A DNA stretch of 64,000 nucleotides from Tetradesmus obliquus. Taxonomy: Eukaryota > Chlorophyta > Chlorophyceae > Sphaeropleales > Scenedesmaceae. This document shows, in pieces, positions 44,736 to 56,438 of the stretch. The position numbers were made by a program, and so were the translations under genes. Each line of letters starts with the position of its first letter. Positions within the stretch are counted from its first letter, which is position 1. A model generated the notes under the pieces. That model did not search any database. It saw only the letters and a program-made list of their open reading frames with translations, and was not told the DNA's origin. The stretch spans positions 3,649,501-3,713,500 of the forward strand of contig CP126194.1 in the NCBI GenBank assembly GCA_030272155.1, in the 5' to 3' direction.

Positions 44736-44948
44736 AGGTACCACCCCGAGTGCCTGAAGACCAGCCGCAAGGCACTCAAGAGCCAGAGCAACTGGCGCTG
44801 CCCCGAGTGCACCAGGATCGCCCAGCTAGCGGCAGGAGCGGGCACAGCAGCAGCAGGCCATGTAGCAGCAGCAGCAGCACGAGACGGTGTTGATGCTGAG
44901 GCTCAGCAGCACGGCAAGCTGGACAAGCGGCGAAAGACTGCTGAATGA
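42646..44948 (+). CDS. BAH-PHD chromatin reader, EBS/SHL type (paralogue 1)
   Basis: Plant EBS and SHL read methylated histone H3 tails through a BAH and a PHD domain and regulate transcription. Exons: 42646-42720, 42861-42916, 43345-43467, 43927-44082, about 44378-44484 and 44739-44948 (TGA). Sequence order: MKKLKGTKLTQ, GDCVLINPEAPSG, ICKVVTIAKPDV, VNWFYRPEEAVGGRK, FHGEKELFLSDHFDQCS, ENDFFARFTYR (BAH), then VFCVCEMPYNPDKFMVQC, DQCTEWYHPECL and WRCPECTR, a complete Cys4-His-Cys3 PHD finger, and a short basic tail KLDKRRKTAE that looks like a nuclear localisation signal. About 225 residues, like its plant relatives. It shares a divergent promoter gap with RFC2 and has a tandem paralogue downstream. 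Confidence 0.94.
43445..43613 (+). repeat. Exon-edge echo: BAH exon 3 end and donor
   Basis: The exon end GGCGGGCGCAAGGTGAGG (to 43473) is echoed at 43587-43613 as a G-rich variant ending GACGCAAGGTGAGG. Similarity outside the last 15 bases is partial. Confidence 0.6.
43636..43655 (+). repeat. Run of 20 consecutive G
   Basis: An uninterrupted poly-G run in a BAH-PHD gene intron, inside a purine-rich stretch (43590-43735). It could form a G-quadruplex in DNA or RNA. Its exact length may be unreliable because homopolymers are prone to sequencing error. Confidence 0.85.
43792..43981 (+). repeat. Exon-edge echo: BAH exon 4 acceptor and first 60 bases
   Basis: About 60 bases from CCGCAG through the codons for FHGEKELFLSDHFDQCS are identical at 43792-43857 and 43921-43981, offset 125 bases. 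Both have an intact acceptor. Only the second continues into the rest of the BAH domain. Confidence 0.95.
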
Positions 44949-46196
44949 AGGAGGTGCTTTGGCACATGCATTTGCGTGCCTGGAAGTTGCTGCTGTTGGG
45001 AGCTGCATGTGCGCGGGTGTGCATGTGTGCGGTCATTGCTGCTGCAGGCTGTTACCCACAGCACCCACATGGCATGCGCCTGCAGTTGGTGTGGTAATGC
45101 GCTGGCTGCAACCCACCTGTTTTGGATGTTGCAGAAGCCTTGTTGTTGTGCGCATGCGCACACGAATGCATCAGAAGCACGGCTACTATGTGGGCATCGT
45201 GTTTGCGCAGCATCTGAGGCACATTTGCAGCATGCGCCGCGCCGGCAGGCATATCTGCTGCTGCTGGTGTTGCTGGTGCTCCTGGCCACTGATCTCAGCC
45301 GCTGCATAAGTTGCAAAGTGTGCACTGGCGTTGCTGAGTCTGGCCCAGTCTTGCTGATGAACGGTCTGTGATGCAAGGGTTGCAAGGGAATGGTTTGGTG
45401 ATATGTTGCTGCAGCGACCCTTACTTGCATCTGTCTGCACTGTTCGATGTGATGTGCCAGAACTGTGTTTAGTGCGGCTTTTTGCTTTATGGCCCGGCCC
45501 GTGGTCGCACCACGCACTCACATATTTATGGGTATGGCCGTTTGGAGGGACACAGCACTGCATTTATGCACTGAAAGTTGCCATGTGTCATGCGTGTGTC
45601 ATAGCAATATCGCTATCGATGAGAGAGAGAGAGAGGTCTGTTACAGGGGTGGGCAAGCTATCGCCCTAGAGCGAGTCACGTGCCCCTCTTTCAGCTCACA
45701 TATCATGAGAACCCGATAGCAAGCCACAAGATGCAACCAAAGTAAAACTCCAGAGGCATCTTGCAGCCCCTACCTCCCCATAAACCAACAAGTACATGCA
45801 GTGCAGCATGTGCGAAGTGCAGCACGAAAAGCAGCAGGGTGCTCAAAGCACAGGGCACAAAACGCACAAGGGAAGGCAGGCATGGTCCAAACAGCAAGCG
45901 GGATGCACAATGGTGCTGCTTACCATAGGTGTTTGGCATGATTGCACCAAGGCACTGCTGTACACACCAGACTGCAGCAAGCAGGAGCACGCGGGACCGA
46001 CAGGAGACACTGCATGTGACATGCAAACTAAGGTGCTACTGCTTCTGCAATCCTCATGGCTGACAAGCACAGAAGCACGCAATGCGACACACAGAGCTGG
46101 AAAATCAAGCACAGTGACACACGACATGCAACATGGCCTTGCCAGAAAGTGGAGATTGGACAACTACTGACAGCACATCATGTAAAAGCAGGAAGG
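44949..46196. other. Intergenic between the BAH-PHD paralogues, left part
   Basis: No host gene recognised. It holds the 3' flank of paralogue 1 and probably the 3' tail of the minus-strand LINE fragment. A short GA dinucleotide run at about 45620-45635 could be the simple-repeat tail of that LINE. Confidence 0.5.
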
Positions 46197-46967
46197 TCAA
46201 CCAGAGCGGGGCGCCAGTACAGTGCGCAGCTGTGCTGGATCAGATCGCAAGAACGGGTGATCTCCAGGCACCGCAACACGCCAATGAGCCGGCGCAGCCT
46301 CCATTGCCACAAAATCAGCAAGCAATTCCCAAAACCGCAAAACCGCCTGCTGCTTCGCCTCCTGTAACACCTGCGCTATTAGTTGCTGTCGCTGTTGTTG
46401 TTGCTGCAGCAGCTGCTGCTGCCTACGCTGCTCAACCAGCTGGTTATGCTGATGCTGCGCAGCAGTGAGAGCTGCAGGCTGAAACACATCTGTAATAGGT
46501 ACCTGCCAGTGCGGCGGCGGCGCAGACGGCCGCGGCGCAGCAGGCGCGGGCGGTGGAATGTGCAGCGTGTTAGCCTGCCGTCGGCCAACATCCATGGCAT
46601 TCAGAGCAGCTAAACAAACAACCCCCCAAACACCCTGGTGGAGCCGCTTAGGGCCGGGAGGCCGCTGCATCAACCAGACATGCCGCATAGCAAGCGGCGG
46701 GCGGCCTGCAGCCCGCGTACACCATGTTGCAGGCAACGCAGACAGCATGCTGTCAATCACCGCTACCGCAACTGGGCACTCCCAAAAATGGTGCACCAGA
46801 CCAGGGCACGCAGCGCCACACATGCATGTATCATGCTGCTGGTGCATGCGCTGCGACGTAGGCAAGTCATCCATGATCAGCCGCCAATACGTCTCCTTGT
46901 ACGCATCGATGTTGCTATGGCTTAGATGGTAACATGAGTATGTATATGTCCTGCGCTGCGCTTGCAA
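46197..46967 (-). mobile_element. LINE (non-LTR retrotransposon) 3' fragment
   Basis: A single open minus-strand frame of about 256 codons, open at its 5' end, encodes the region after a LINE reverse transcriptase: YKETYWRLIMDDLPTSQR, then the zinc-knuckle-like TCMCGAACPGLVHHFWECP, then RHVWLMQRPPGPKRLHQGVW and AALNAMDVGRR, and a Gln-rich end. Catalytic parts are absent, so this is a 5'-truncated copy, the usual LINE insertion product. No target-site duplication was identified. The intact frame suggests it is fairly recent. Confidence 0.7.
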
Positions 46968-47414
46968 GTGGCAGCAGCCGGTTTGATTTAAGTGTGTGGC
47001 GGGGCTTGGATGATATGCGAGACAAGATCACGGTGCCGGCGAGCAGTAAGGGCTGCAGTACATGTGGCAGAAAAGCCGTGCAGATGAGCACTACTGGTGT
47101 CGCTCAGCATGGTCTCGCACCTAACACGTGTATTGCCTGTCCTCGTGCTTGTTTGAGCAGGACAACAGAAATCCTCTAAATTGCTGAGATAAAGTTGAAG
47201 GCTACGTAGAAGGGGAAGTATGTGCGGAAACCTCAAGCTCGAGACATGTGTTGGGTGCGCCGACGTGTTCACAGCAACTGTCAACCTTGGACGATGGCCC
47301 TTACTTAAAACTGCGCAGCTGCGCGTGGTAGGCTTACAGAAACTGTCAAATAATATGTGAACTGCCTATTATCACCTGTTAGGTGATCAGCTCAATCAGC
47401 TAAGAGCAGGGCGT
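46968..47414. other. 5' flank of the second BAH-PHD gene
   Basis: No coding sequence recognised. It presumably contains the promoter of paralogue 2, bordered on the left by the LINE fragment, which might contribute to its regulation. Confidence 0.45.
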
Positions 47415-48169
47415 ATGGCCCGCACCAAGGAACTGCAGGCAGCAAAGCACGGAGCCCTCCACTTCGAAGGTATACGCTTTACAGATCGTTTAAACCCTGA
47501 TCTTTGGACAAGCAACATTCGACTCATCAGCAGGCTGCTGACTGAGCAACACTTTGTGTGCTGGTCTGCTGCTGTGCACAACTGCTGCAGTGAACGATTG
47601 TCTCATGTTCAAACCGGCCAAAGGCAGCCTTCCGTACGTGAGCAAGCATCTTATAGCTAAAGCAGCCCCTGAAGCAGATGTGACTGGCTGTCTGCCTGCC
47701 TGCCATTGGGCCCAACACTGCATGCTGTGCATGTACGCGGCAGTGTGCACTGCTGTGGCTGGCTAGCAGAACCAATGTGCGCTTCATTCTTTTGCATGTT
47801 TGTTTGCAAGCAGGTGGGGCGCGTGCTGCGCATAGTGAGCAGCGGCACTGGCGCCACCAGGCTGCGGGTGAGCTGGCTCTACAGGCCTGAGGAGGCAGAG
47901 GGCGGACGCAAGGTGCGAAGCCTGATGCCTAGCTGCAGGAGAGGTCACAATCATGTCATATGACAGCACTCGGCGCTGCAGCAAGTTGCGTGCAGGGCAA
48001 CATGTGTATGGTGCGGCAAGAGCAGGAGCACAGGCTGATGCCGTAGCGCCAATCCTGCTTGTGGTTTGGTGGTCAGGCGATTTGCTGGCCTATAGTTGCA
48101 GTAGCGGCTGCAGCACGCACCATGCATGCTGAATACCACAGAATACACTATGGTATTTTGCTGCTGCTG

Positions 48170-48221
<52 letters not shown>

Positions 48222-49065
48222 AGTCCTTCTATGGGCAGCAGGAGCTGCTCGCGTCTGACCACATTGACGATGGCATACCCATTGCATCAGTGCTGGGCTG
48301 CTGCCGTGTGCATGAGCTGCAGCAGTACATGCAGCTGAGCGATGAAGGCAAGCTGACTGAGGCAGACTTCTACAGCAGGTACCTGTACAAGGTGAGGCGG
48401 ATAGTTTCGGCTAGTGCTGCTGGGTGCTACAGCTGCGGCATACGCAATGCAAGGGAAGTTTGCTTTCTGCCCCTTTCTGCCCTATCAACAGCAGCTGCCC
48501 ATGCATTTTAAGGTGCTAATAGTGCCAGATGGCCGTGTGTACACGTGTGCATTATAAACATAAGTTTGTGTTTCACCGCAGAGCGGCGCCAGGTCCTTTG
48601 AGCCGGAGATGGTGCCAGTGCACTGCCTGTGTGAGCTGCCCTTCAACCCAGACAAGCCCACCAGCCAGTGCAGCGCGTGCGGCGAGTGGTGAGCGCTGCT
48701 GCTGCATAGATGCGGTACTGCAGCAGCAGCAGCAGCACCAGCTGCGCAGCAGTGCTTGGTCAATCGATGCAGAGTTTTGCTGGACATGGGATATGCGTGT
48801 TGAGGGCAACCCTTCTCTCCTAGATCAGCAGCAGTGTTAGCACGCCCGGCATGTCACGCGCTGAGGATCAACTAGCTGCTGTTTGTGGGTCTGCACCTGT
48901 CGCTGCTGCCAGGTACCACCATGAGTGCCTGCTGCAGCAGTACGGGCCCAGCAGCCTACCAGCAGCGACAACAGCAGCAACAGCAGACCCGCAGCAGCAA
49001 CAACAGCAGCAGCAGCTTGGCGGCAGCTGGATGTGCCCCTTGTGCAGCATTGCTCTGCAGGATGC

Positions 49066-49117
<52 letters not shown>

Positions 49118-49189
49118 GCACAGTTAGGAGCGGGCAGTACAGTTACACAACAAGCACAGCAGGACTCTGGGCTGCTGTCGAGCAGTTGA
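47415..49189 (+). CDS. BAH-PHD paralogue 2 with H3-like N-terminus and polyglutamine
   Basis: Tandem paralogue of the gene at 42646. Exons: 47415-47469, about 47597-47640, 47814-47911, 48224-48391, 48583-48689 and 48913-49189 (TGA), with the same intron positions. MARTKELQAAKHGALHFEG, VNDCLMFKPAKGSLPY, VGRVLRIVSSG, VSWLYRPEEAEGGRK, FYGQQELLASDHIDD and ADFYSRYLYK (BAH) lead to CLCELPFNPDKPTSQCSAC, GEWYHHECLLQQYG and WMCPLC (PHD, all ligands present). After initiator Met removal the chain would start ARTK, as histone H3 does. Relative to paralogue 1, NWFYRPEE became SWLYRPEE and KFMVQC became KPTSQC, positions near the expected methyl-lysine pockets. Gln runs of 8 and 16 lie inside and after the PHD finger. 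Probably functional but diverged. Confidence 0.9.
48161..48220 (+). repeat. CTG repeat forming a splice acceptor tract
   Basis: About 19 CTG-type triplets run without a break into CAG and then the BAH exon at 48224. This is the longest example in the window of a CTG repeat standing in place of the polypyrimidine tract. Confidence 0.85.
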
Positions 49190-50652
49190 TGGATCTCGGA
49201 AACATGCTGCAGCAGTGGTGTATCCACACCCTAGCCGGCCAGCAGCTGGTATTGCGGCTTCGTCAGCAGTTGGTGTTGGTGCTGTGCCACTGATACGACT
49301 GATGCTTGCCTCAGTGATTTGTTTGCCATAAGCCGTGCATTGCGTTGTGCTGCTGTCCTAAACGGGGATGTATTTTCAACAGCAGCTTGACAAATCACTT
49401 GGACCAGCACACAGTGCACTGCATAGTGGCAGTTGCTATCAGACCGCCTGCTGGCATTGCAGCAGGAGATGCAGGCAGCTTGAGAGGCTGCAGCTGCACT
49501 GGCAGCCAATAGTATAGGACGGCTAACAGTTGCAGTGCTGCCACAGCTGCCTGCACCATCATGATGACCAGCAGCACTGCTGCAGCAGCTGGCAGGTGTT
49601 GCACACTGCGCACCTGCTGAGCAGGCAGCAGCTGATTGGTCCGCCCAAGCTGGGTCAGCTGTTGTGTGATTTGTTCATGTAGCACTGTTTGGAGTGTTAG
49701 ATGCTTGCTGGTTGCAGTTGTGTACTACTAGTAGTCAGCTTGTATGGTTGCATGTCTGTCGATGGCCGCGCCAGTGGACAGCTACTGTACCGCTTCAGGA
49801 ATCTGGCATTATCCGCGCTGTGGGCAGGCTACTCGTGTGCAAAAAAGTGTCGAGCATATATTTGTATGCTTTCAGATTGCAGGCATCACTTTGTGTGATG
49901 AGGAGTCCAAAAAATAGGTCCTGGTCAACCCAAGCAGTGCTAGCTTAGCAGCAGCCTGCTGCACGACAGTTCACGAGACCAGGTACCCCGTGCAGCGTAC
50001 AGCTGCAAGAAAGGAGTTTCAAAGACTCTGTAATGTTGTCGGCGACTCTGGCAGCAGTTCTTGGCGCACAAACGTGGCGCCAAAGTATGACGTGGCGACT
50101 TCCCGTTTGGTGAAGTACAACCCACCTGCCTGCCAGAGTACATAATCCCGTCCCACACTACTTTATCTGCAGGCGGGGTGATTGTACAGTGCTTCACTGT
50201 CACTCGCTTCTGGCTGTCTAATCCTTGGACGCGCCCACAAGCTCGCAAGCGAGCTGCGGGAGTTGCGCCCCTGCCGCAAATGCATCGCAAGTCCAGTTCC
50301 CGTGCGGGCTGGATGGGAAACGAGGCCTTGGCCTCAGGTGCAAATGCGGTGGGCGGAGGGTCTTTGTTCTTGCTGCGCTGGACAACTGTGGGTTCTGGAG
50401 GATTTTGCTGCTGTTCCTGCTAGGGATGCAACTTTTCCTGTCGACTGACTGCCTAGTCCCTCTGCAAGCAACTGCCGCATGCCTGCTTCAACATCGCAAC
50501 ACACACTTCACGATTTGCGTGTTACACGATGGGAACACAGCCCGTTGTCACAGCGTGCTTGGCAAACACAGCACACACAGCATCCAAGGTAACCCTCACC
50601 AACACAGCTGCTGATGATGACGAACGCACGCACCAATTGACACTGCAAACGC
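49190..50652. other. Convergent intergenic stretch
   Basis: Lies between the stop codons of paralogue 2 (plus) and the Cys/His repeat protein (minus). Frames at 49395-49685 and 50178-50614 are open but resemble no family I know. No RNA gene or element recognised. Confidence 0.5.
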
Positions 50653-51484
50653 TCATGCGCGCGGCTTAAAGGCTGCTGCTAGCCGTGCCAGGTACGCAGG
50701 CGCAGATGTAGTGAAGGCAGGCGCCACAGCAGCAGCAGCAGGAGCCTCAGCAGGCGGCTGCGCAGCTGCCGCCGCATCCATTGCAACGGCCGTGGAAACT
50801 TGCTCAACGCCAAGCGGATCTGCCAGCCTTGCATCTTCTGCTGGTGCAGCTGCTGCTGCCTCCTTTGCTGCCATGGCATCTGCTGGGGTGCCGCCTATTG
50901 GTGAACTGCATGCAGCAGTACGGCCAGGCATGCTGCAGCTGTCTGGGCTGATGGCAGCATCAGTGGTGCAGCCTGGCAGTGCATCTGGCAGCACCACCGG
51001 CTCAGCCTCAGCCTCAGGCCTGACTGCAGCATCACATGTCGTAACGGCACCAGCAGTGCAAGCACCACTGGCAGCCGGTGCTGCCTCAGCATCGGTATCA
51101 CGGTGCATGACCCGGCCCCCTTGCTGCTGCTGCTGCGCCGCCTCGACCTGCAGTAGAGCCCCTGCCGACGCGGCTCTACTCGCCAGCTGCCCTCTCTCCT
51201 CTGCTGCAGCCTTCGTCAGGGCTGCAGCCAGCGACAGCGGCATGCCTGCTGCCGCCAGCGCCGCTGCAGTAGCTCCTGCTGCTGCATCTGCTGCTGCATC
51301 TCTTGCATGTGTCAGCTTTGCTGCCTTTCCATCCACCATGGAAGCAGACCATTCTGAGACATCCCCTAGCCTCTCCCTAGTGTCTTTAACCTGCAGCACC
51401 ACCCGCTGCAGGCCAAGCATATGCGCCAGCTTGGCATTGCTGTCAGGCTTTGCCAGCACAGTGAGCTGCGGCTGCTCCCGCCGC

Positions 51485-51528
<44 letters not shown>

Positions 51529-54500
51529 AGGTGCTGCTGCAGCTGCCTGCGGTGGTGCGCATGCGGCTAGCAGGGTGATGGGTGCGCTGATGTGAGCCCT
51601 GCAGCGCGTCCTGCTGCCTGCCTCATTGCCGCAGCGCTGCACCGCCAGCAGGGGGTAGGCGCCCCTGCAGGACAGTAGGTGTAGAAAAGTGTTGCAGAAA
51701 GTCAAGCACATGGTCCTCGTTGAGGTTGCTTCGCTGCACCAACATGTCTCACCACGACTGTGTGCGCGCAGCGGCTTAGTGTTTCTGCAACAGCACGTGC
51801 AATCGAGGAGTGAAAGCCAACGATTCATTAGTGTGAAGTGCAGCTGAAATTGATATGTCAGGAGTCTGCTGGCTGCCTGGTCAGACCTGCCAACCATGGC
51901 AGCATCTGGTCATCCAAAACATAGCCGCATGCACGTTTGCCCCTTACCCTGCCGTGACAGAGCACTGGCCTTTGGGCAAGCCCAGCAGCAAGCTAATGGC
52001 CCTGCAGGCGTTGCCCTGGCACGCCCCCACCGGCTTGTCTTCAACCTTGAGCAGCAACGCTTTGCTGCTGCTGCTGCTGCTGCTACTTTCATCACCCGAC
52101 AGCTCAAACTGGCAGTTGCCGCCTGCCAGCAGCTGCGCCACGCAGCTGCTGCAGCTGCTGCCGCTGCTGCTCACCAGCGCCGCCTGCAGCAGCTGCTGTT
52201 GCTGCTCCTCCGCAGCTGCAGCATCTGTGTCTGGCTCGGCACTATCAGCTAGGGTAGCTGCTGCTGTGCCAGCCTGCAAGCATGCCGCAAGCTTGAGCTG
52301 CAGGGTAATCGGCGAGGGGCCTTCTTGGCCGGGGGCTGCTGCTATGCTAGGCATGTTCAGCTGCAGAGGCTGTTCTGCTAGAGATGAATACAGCTGAATG
52401 GGCTGGCTGCTCTCCCTGCAGTACACCTCCACCTGCACGGTGATTGGGGCAGCGGGAAGGTGCCAGCGGCGGCATGGCGTATGGTAAGTGAAGTGTTACA
52501 GCGTGTATGCAGGTGGATGGATGTGTCTTTGAGCAGGTGCGGCAAGCTGGAAAAGCAGTCAAGGCAGCAGAGCAGCTAACAGACCCTTAGGACGGCGCCC
52601 ATGCATCATGCTGGCATGCTGAGGTGCAGAAGTGATGTGCGGCATGCTGAAACCAGGCAAGGCAACAGAGCTGCTTACAGGCACCTTTGTAGACTCTATT
52701 GCGTCCTGCTGGCATGCTGAGGTGCAGAAGCGTGTGATGTGCGGAATGCTGAAACCAGGCAAGGCAGCAGAGCAATTTACAGGCAACTTTGTAGGCTCCC
52801 TTGCATCGTTCTGGCATGCTGAGGTGCACAAGTGATGTGTGGCATGGCTGAAACCAGGCTGGGCAGCACAGCTGCTTACATGCAACTTTGTAGCCCCCCT
52901 TGCGTCCTGCTGGCATGCTAAGGCATGCACGGCCAGGTAGCCAGCCTTGTGCTGCAAGCCCCTTGCCAGCACTGCACACGCCCGGCAAAACAATGTACCA
53001 CGCACAAACACACAGCCTCTTGCACTCCCTTTGTCTGTGAGTCACCGGTGTCACTGGTCGCACACGCTTCGCAGCAAACCAATTACATGCTGTTGCCCAC
53101 CTTCACACCAACACACTCACCTTGCCCACCCCCAGCCACACTGCCAGCTCTCCCAGATTGCTGCACTTTTGAAAAGGTGCAGCAGCGCCCTGCGCCACTA
53201 TGTGCAGCAGGCCCCCTTGGTGCTTGCGGCAGGCCAGGCGGTTTGCCAGCTTGGCTGCTGCTGTGTTGCTGCACTTGAGCACTGACACCACAGGCAGCAG
53301 AGACCTACGTGTGGTGCAGCAGCGACAGGAAATGCAGCAACAGCAGGTGAGGATTATGAGGGCTAGGCAATTGGTTGCTGCCCTTGAGCACGGACACCAC
53401 TGGCAGAAGGGAGCTGTGCATGCAGCAGCAGCGGCAGAAGGCGAGGCAGCAGGTGGTCAACATATTGAAGGCGGAGTACAAGTGCAGCACGGTGCATACT
53501 GGCTGAGGGATGGAGGAGACCAAGCCGTTGACGCCACGCAATGTCAAACAGCCTGCCTCAATCTGTATGCATGATTGCGAGGTGGCCGCTGTGCTGCAGC
53601 AGCCTGACATCGGCGGTACACAAAACATTGTCAATCCAACCCTGTACTGGTGACTTTGGTGAAAAACACGCAGCACACACCCCTATGCTGCTCACCCTAT
53701 GCTGTGCGTGGTGCCCTGCTGCTGGTGCTATAGCTCACGTGCAGCAAAGTCGCAGCACACACAAAACATATGCTCACCAGATGCTGTGCGTGGTGCCCTT
53801 CTGCTGGTGCTAGCTCACGTGCAGCAAAGTCGCAGCACACACAAAACATATGCTCACCAGATGCTGTGCGTGGTGCCCTGCTGCTGGTGCTAGCTCACGT
53901 GCAGCAAAGTCGCAGCACACACAAACCATATGCTCACCAGATGCTGTGCGTGGTGCCCTTCTGCTGGTGCTAGCTCACGTGCAGCAAGCCTGCACTGTAC
54001 ACGACGCCCCTCACTCACCCTATGCTGTGCGTGGTGTCCTGCTGCTGGTGCCAGCTCTGGTAGACACCCCGCAGCACACACAAACCCCTGTACGCTATAG
54101 ACCTGACATACAAAAAGGCACAGGAGAAAACATTAGAGTCACCCGATGCTGTGCGTGGTGTCCTGCTGCAGCGCCACCACAAAGTCCAGCCCCTTGCATC
54201 CCTTGCAGGAAAGGCTGGGCGGCAGGCCTATTTGCAGGCTGCTGCGCTGAGGGCAGGTGCGCCAGCTGGGCACCGGCGGCAGCTGCAAGTACTCCTGCAA
54301 GGGGCTGCGGCTGATGCTGTCTAGCAGCTCAACATGTGACACCTGCAGGATGCAGGATAGGCCCCACAACTATGTGGAACAGCAAACTATCTTGATGTAT
54401 AGTGAGGTGGCGTTGGTGCGCACGTGCTGTACACGAGTTGCGAGGCACACCAGGTCTGACTTGCGGATGCATGCAAAGACAGCATTTTTGTATCTGCACA

Positions 54501-55375
54501 CGTGCGCGAAGGAGCCTGCAAACGACAAACCTGATGCACGTTCTGCTGCACGCCTCTTCTGCTAAGAAAACTCCAGCGTCCTCCGCTGCATGTTGGCAAC
54601 AGCGCTCACCTTGAGCATGCTTGCAAGGCCATCCAGGTGTGCTGCACCAGGCAGCGGCCTGCCTTGCTGGTCCTGCAGCAGTATGAGTGCTGCGCGGTGC
54701 TGCTTGCAGCAGCGCTTGAGCCCACCCTCGTTGCCGCAGCGCCCGCCTCCATCCACGGGTATAGGGCCGCTGCAAATGACAAGGCAGAGGAGCGGAAGTG
54801 GCGTCATGATGGGGAGCTAGCAGCAGTTCCAAGCGTGCAACAAAGCAGCAAGGTAGACCAGGAACAGGGCAAGGCTTTGCAGGCAGGATGCAGTCCTCCA
54901 CTATTACCACCAGACACAGATCTCCCGTACACTGCTGGACTGTGCAACGCAACTCACAGCAAGCATGCATACTGGCACACTTTTGCTGCATGCATACCGG
55001 CATGCCTCTGCTACTGTGTAACGCTATCGCTGCGCCAAACATTGCGCCTCTCTCTTCCCCACCTGCTGCTTGCCATCTCCTGCAAGCTGCCGACTCCCAG
55101 CCGCAGGTTTATGCCCATACAGGGTTGTTGCCTGCAGCTGCCTGGGGTCACTCCCAGTTGCACATCCAGCCAACCCTGCTGCAGCTGCAACAGGCTCCAG
55201 CCACCAATACGACCCTGCAGCCCAGGCGGCACATACTGCAGCGGCTGCTGCCACTGCTGCTGTTGCTGCTGCTGCAGCTGCTGCTGCAACCGCTCTGCTT
55301 GATCGGGTGCAAGCCGCAGCCGCAGCACAGCACCTGCCATACTCATCAGCGGCAGCGGCTGCAGCGGTACTGCAC

Positions 55376-55409
<34 letters not shown>

Positions 55410-56384
55410 GGTGAGCACGCCTGCCCGTGAGGCAGCAACCTGGCAGCTGTCTGGAGCTGTCAGCCCTGCTTCAGGCCTTTGCCGCTTCTGCCCTACCTGA
55501 GCATCAGCTGCTACTCCCGCTGCTGCTGCTGCCACGCTACTGCTACGGCTGATGCTGGTGCTGCTCCCAGACTGCTGCAGCCCTGCTGCTCTTGCAGGCT
55601 GCTGCAGCTTTTCCTGCAAGTCGCCGAGCTCATCTTGCAGCCTAACACACCGCACCCCCAGCAGACGGGCCAGGTCATCGAGGCAGCTGCAGGATGCCAC
55701 CACATCGCCATTCTTAGCAACGAGGACGATGTGCTCAGTCTTCCTGTGGCGGCCGCAGAACACTTTATTGCCAGCCTCATTGCCGCAGCGCACTGCTTGC
55801 AGAACCGTCTGCTGCTGCTGCTGCTGCTGGTAGCCGTCAGCAGCAGCCACATCCAGTAGCACAAACAGCGCTGCACAGGCATGCATGTGCCAATTGCCTT
55901 GCGGCCTCTGAACAACCAGCTGCTGCTCCAAACCCACGGTTGAGGAGGCCTGTGCAGCCTCTTGCTGCTCTTCGAGTTCACTTTCCTGCAAGAGCCCTGC
56001 AAGCTCTGCTGCCTCTGCATCAGCATCGTCAGCAGCTGCTGCTGCAGCTGCCTGTTCTACGCCCTCCATTGCGGCGGGCTGCTGAGCCGCTCCATCAGCT
56101 ACAGCAGGCATCTCTGCTGCTGCTGGTACTGCTGCTGGTACTGATCCAGGCCAGCCGCCTGGCTGCTGCTCTAACAACTCCTTTGTAACAATGTCACAAA
56201 ATGTCACTTGCTGCAAGCCCAGCAGCTGAGCCAGCTGTGCTGTAGTGCTGGCAATGGCAACTGGCTGCTTGTCGGCTGCATAGCACACAAACTGGCTGAA
56301 CCAGTGCTGTGCGCAGCGCCTGGGCACTGCGCTAGCTGCGGGCTGCCCGCACACCCACACCTCGCATGCGTCATATGTGCCCCT

Positions 56385-56438
<54 letters not shown>

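Noticed and set aside
46197-46967. 256-codon frame considered as a host Gln-rich gene
   Set aside because: The zinc-knuckle-like block and RHVWL segment match LINE C-termini, and there is no ATG start.
50711-51595. 294-codon plus-strand Ala/Ser-rich frame
   Set aside because: Mirror of the minus-strand Cys/His protein; composition follows from GCT/AGC triplets.
53699-54165. Regular 80-base repeats considered as CRISPR or satellite
   Set aside because: The units are full tandem copies without unique spacers, in a eukaryotic gene, and each contains the same exon end and donor.
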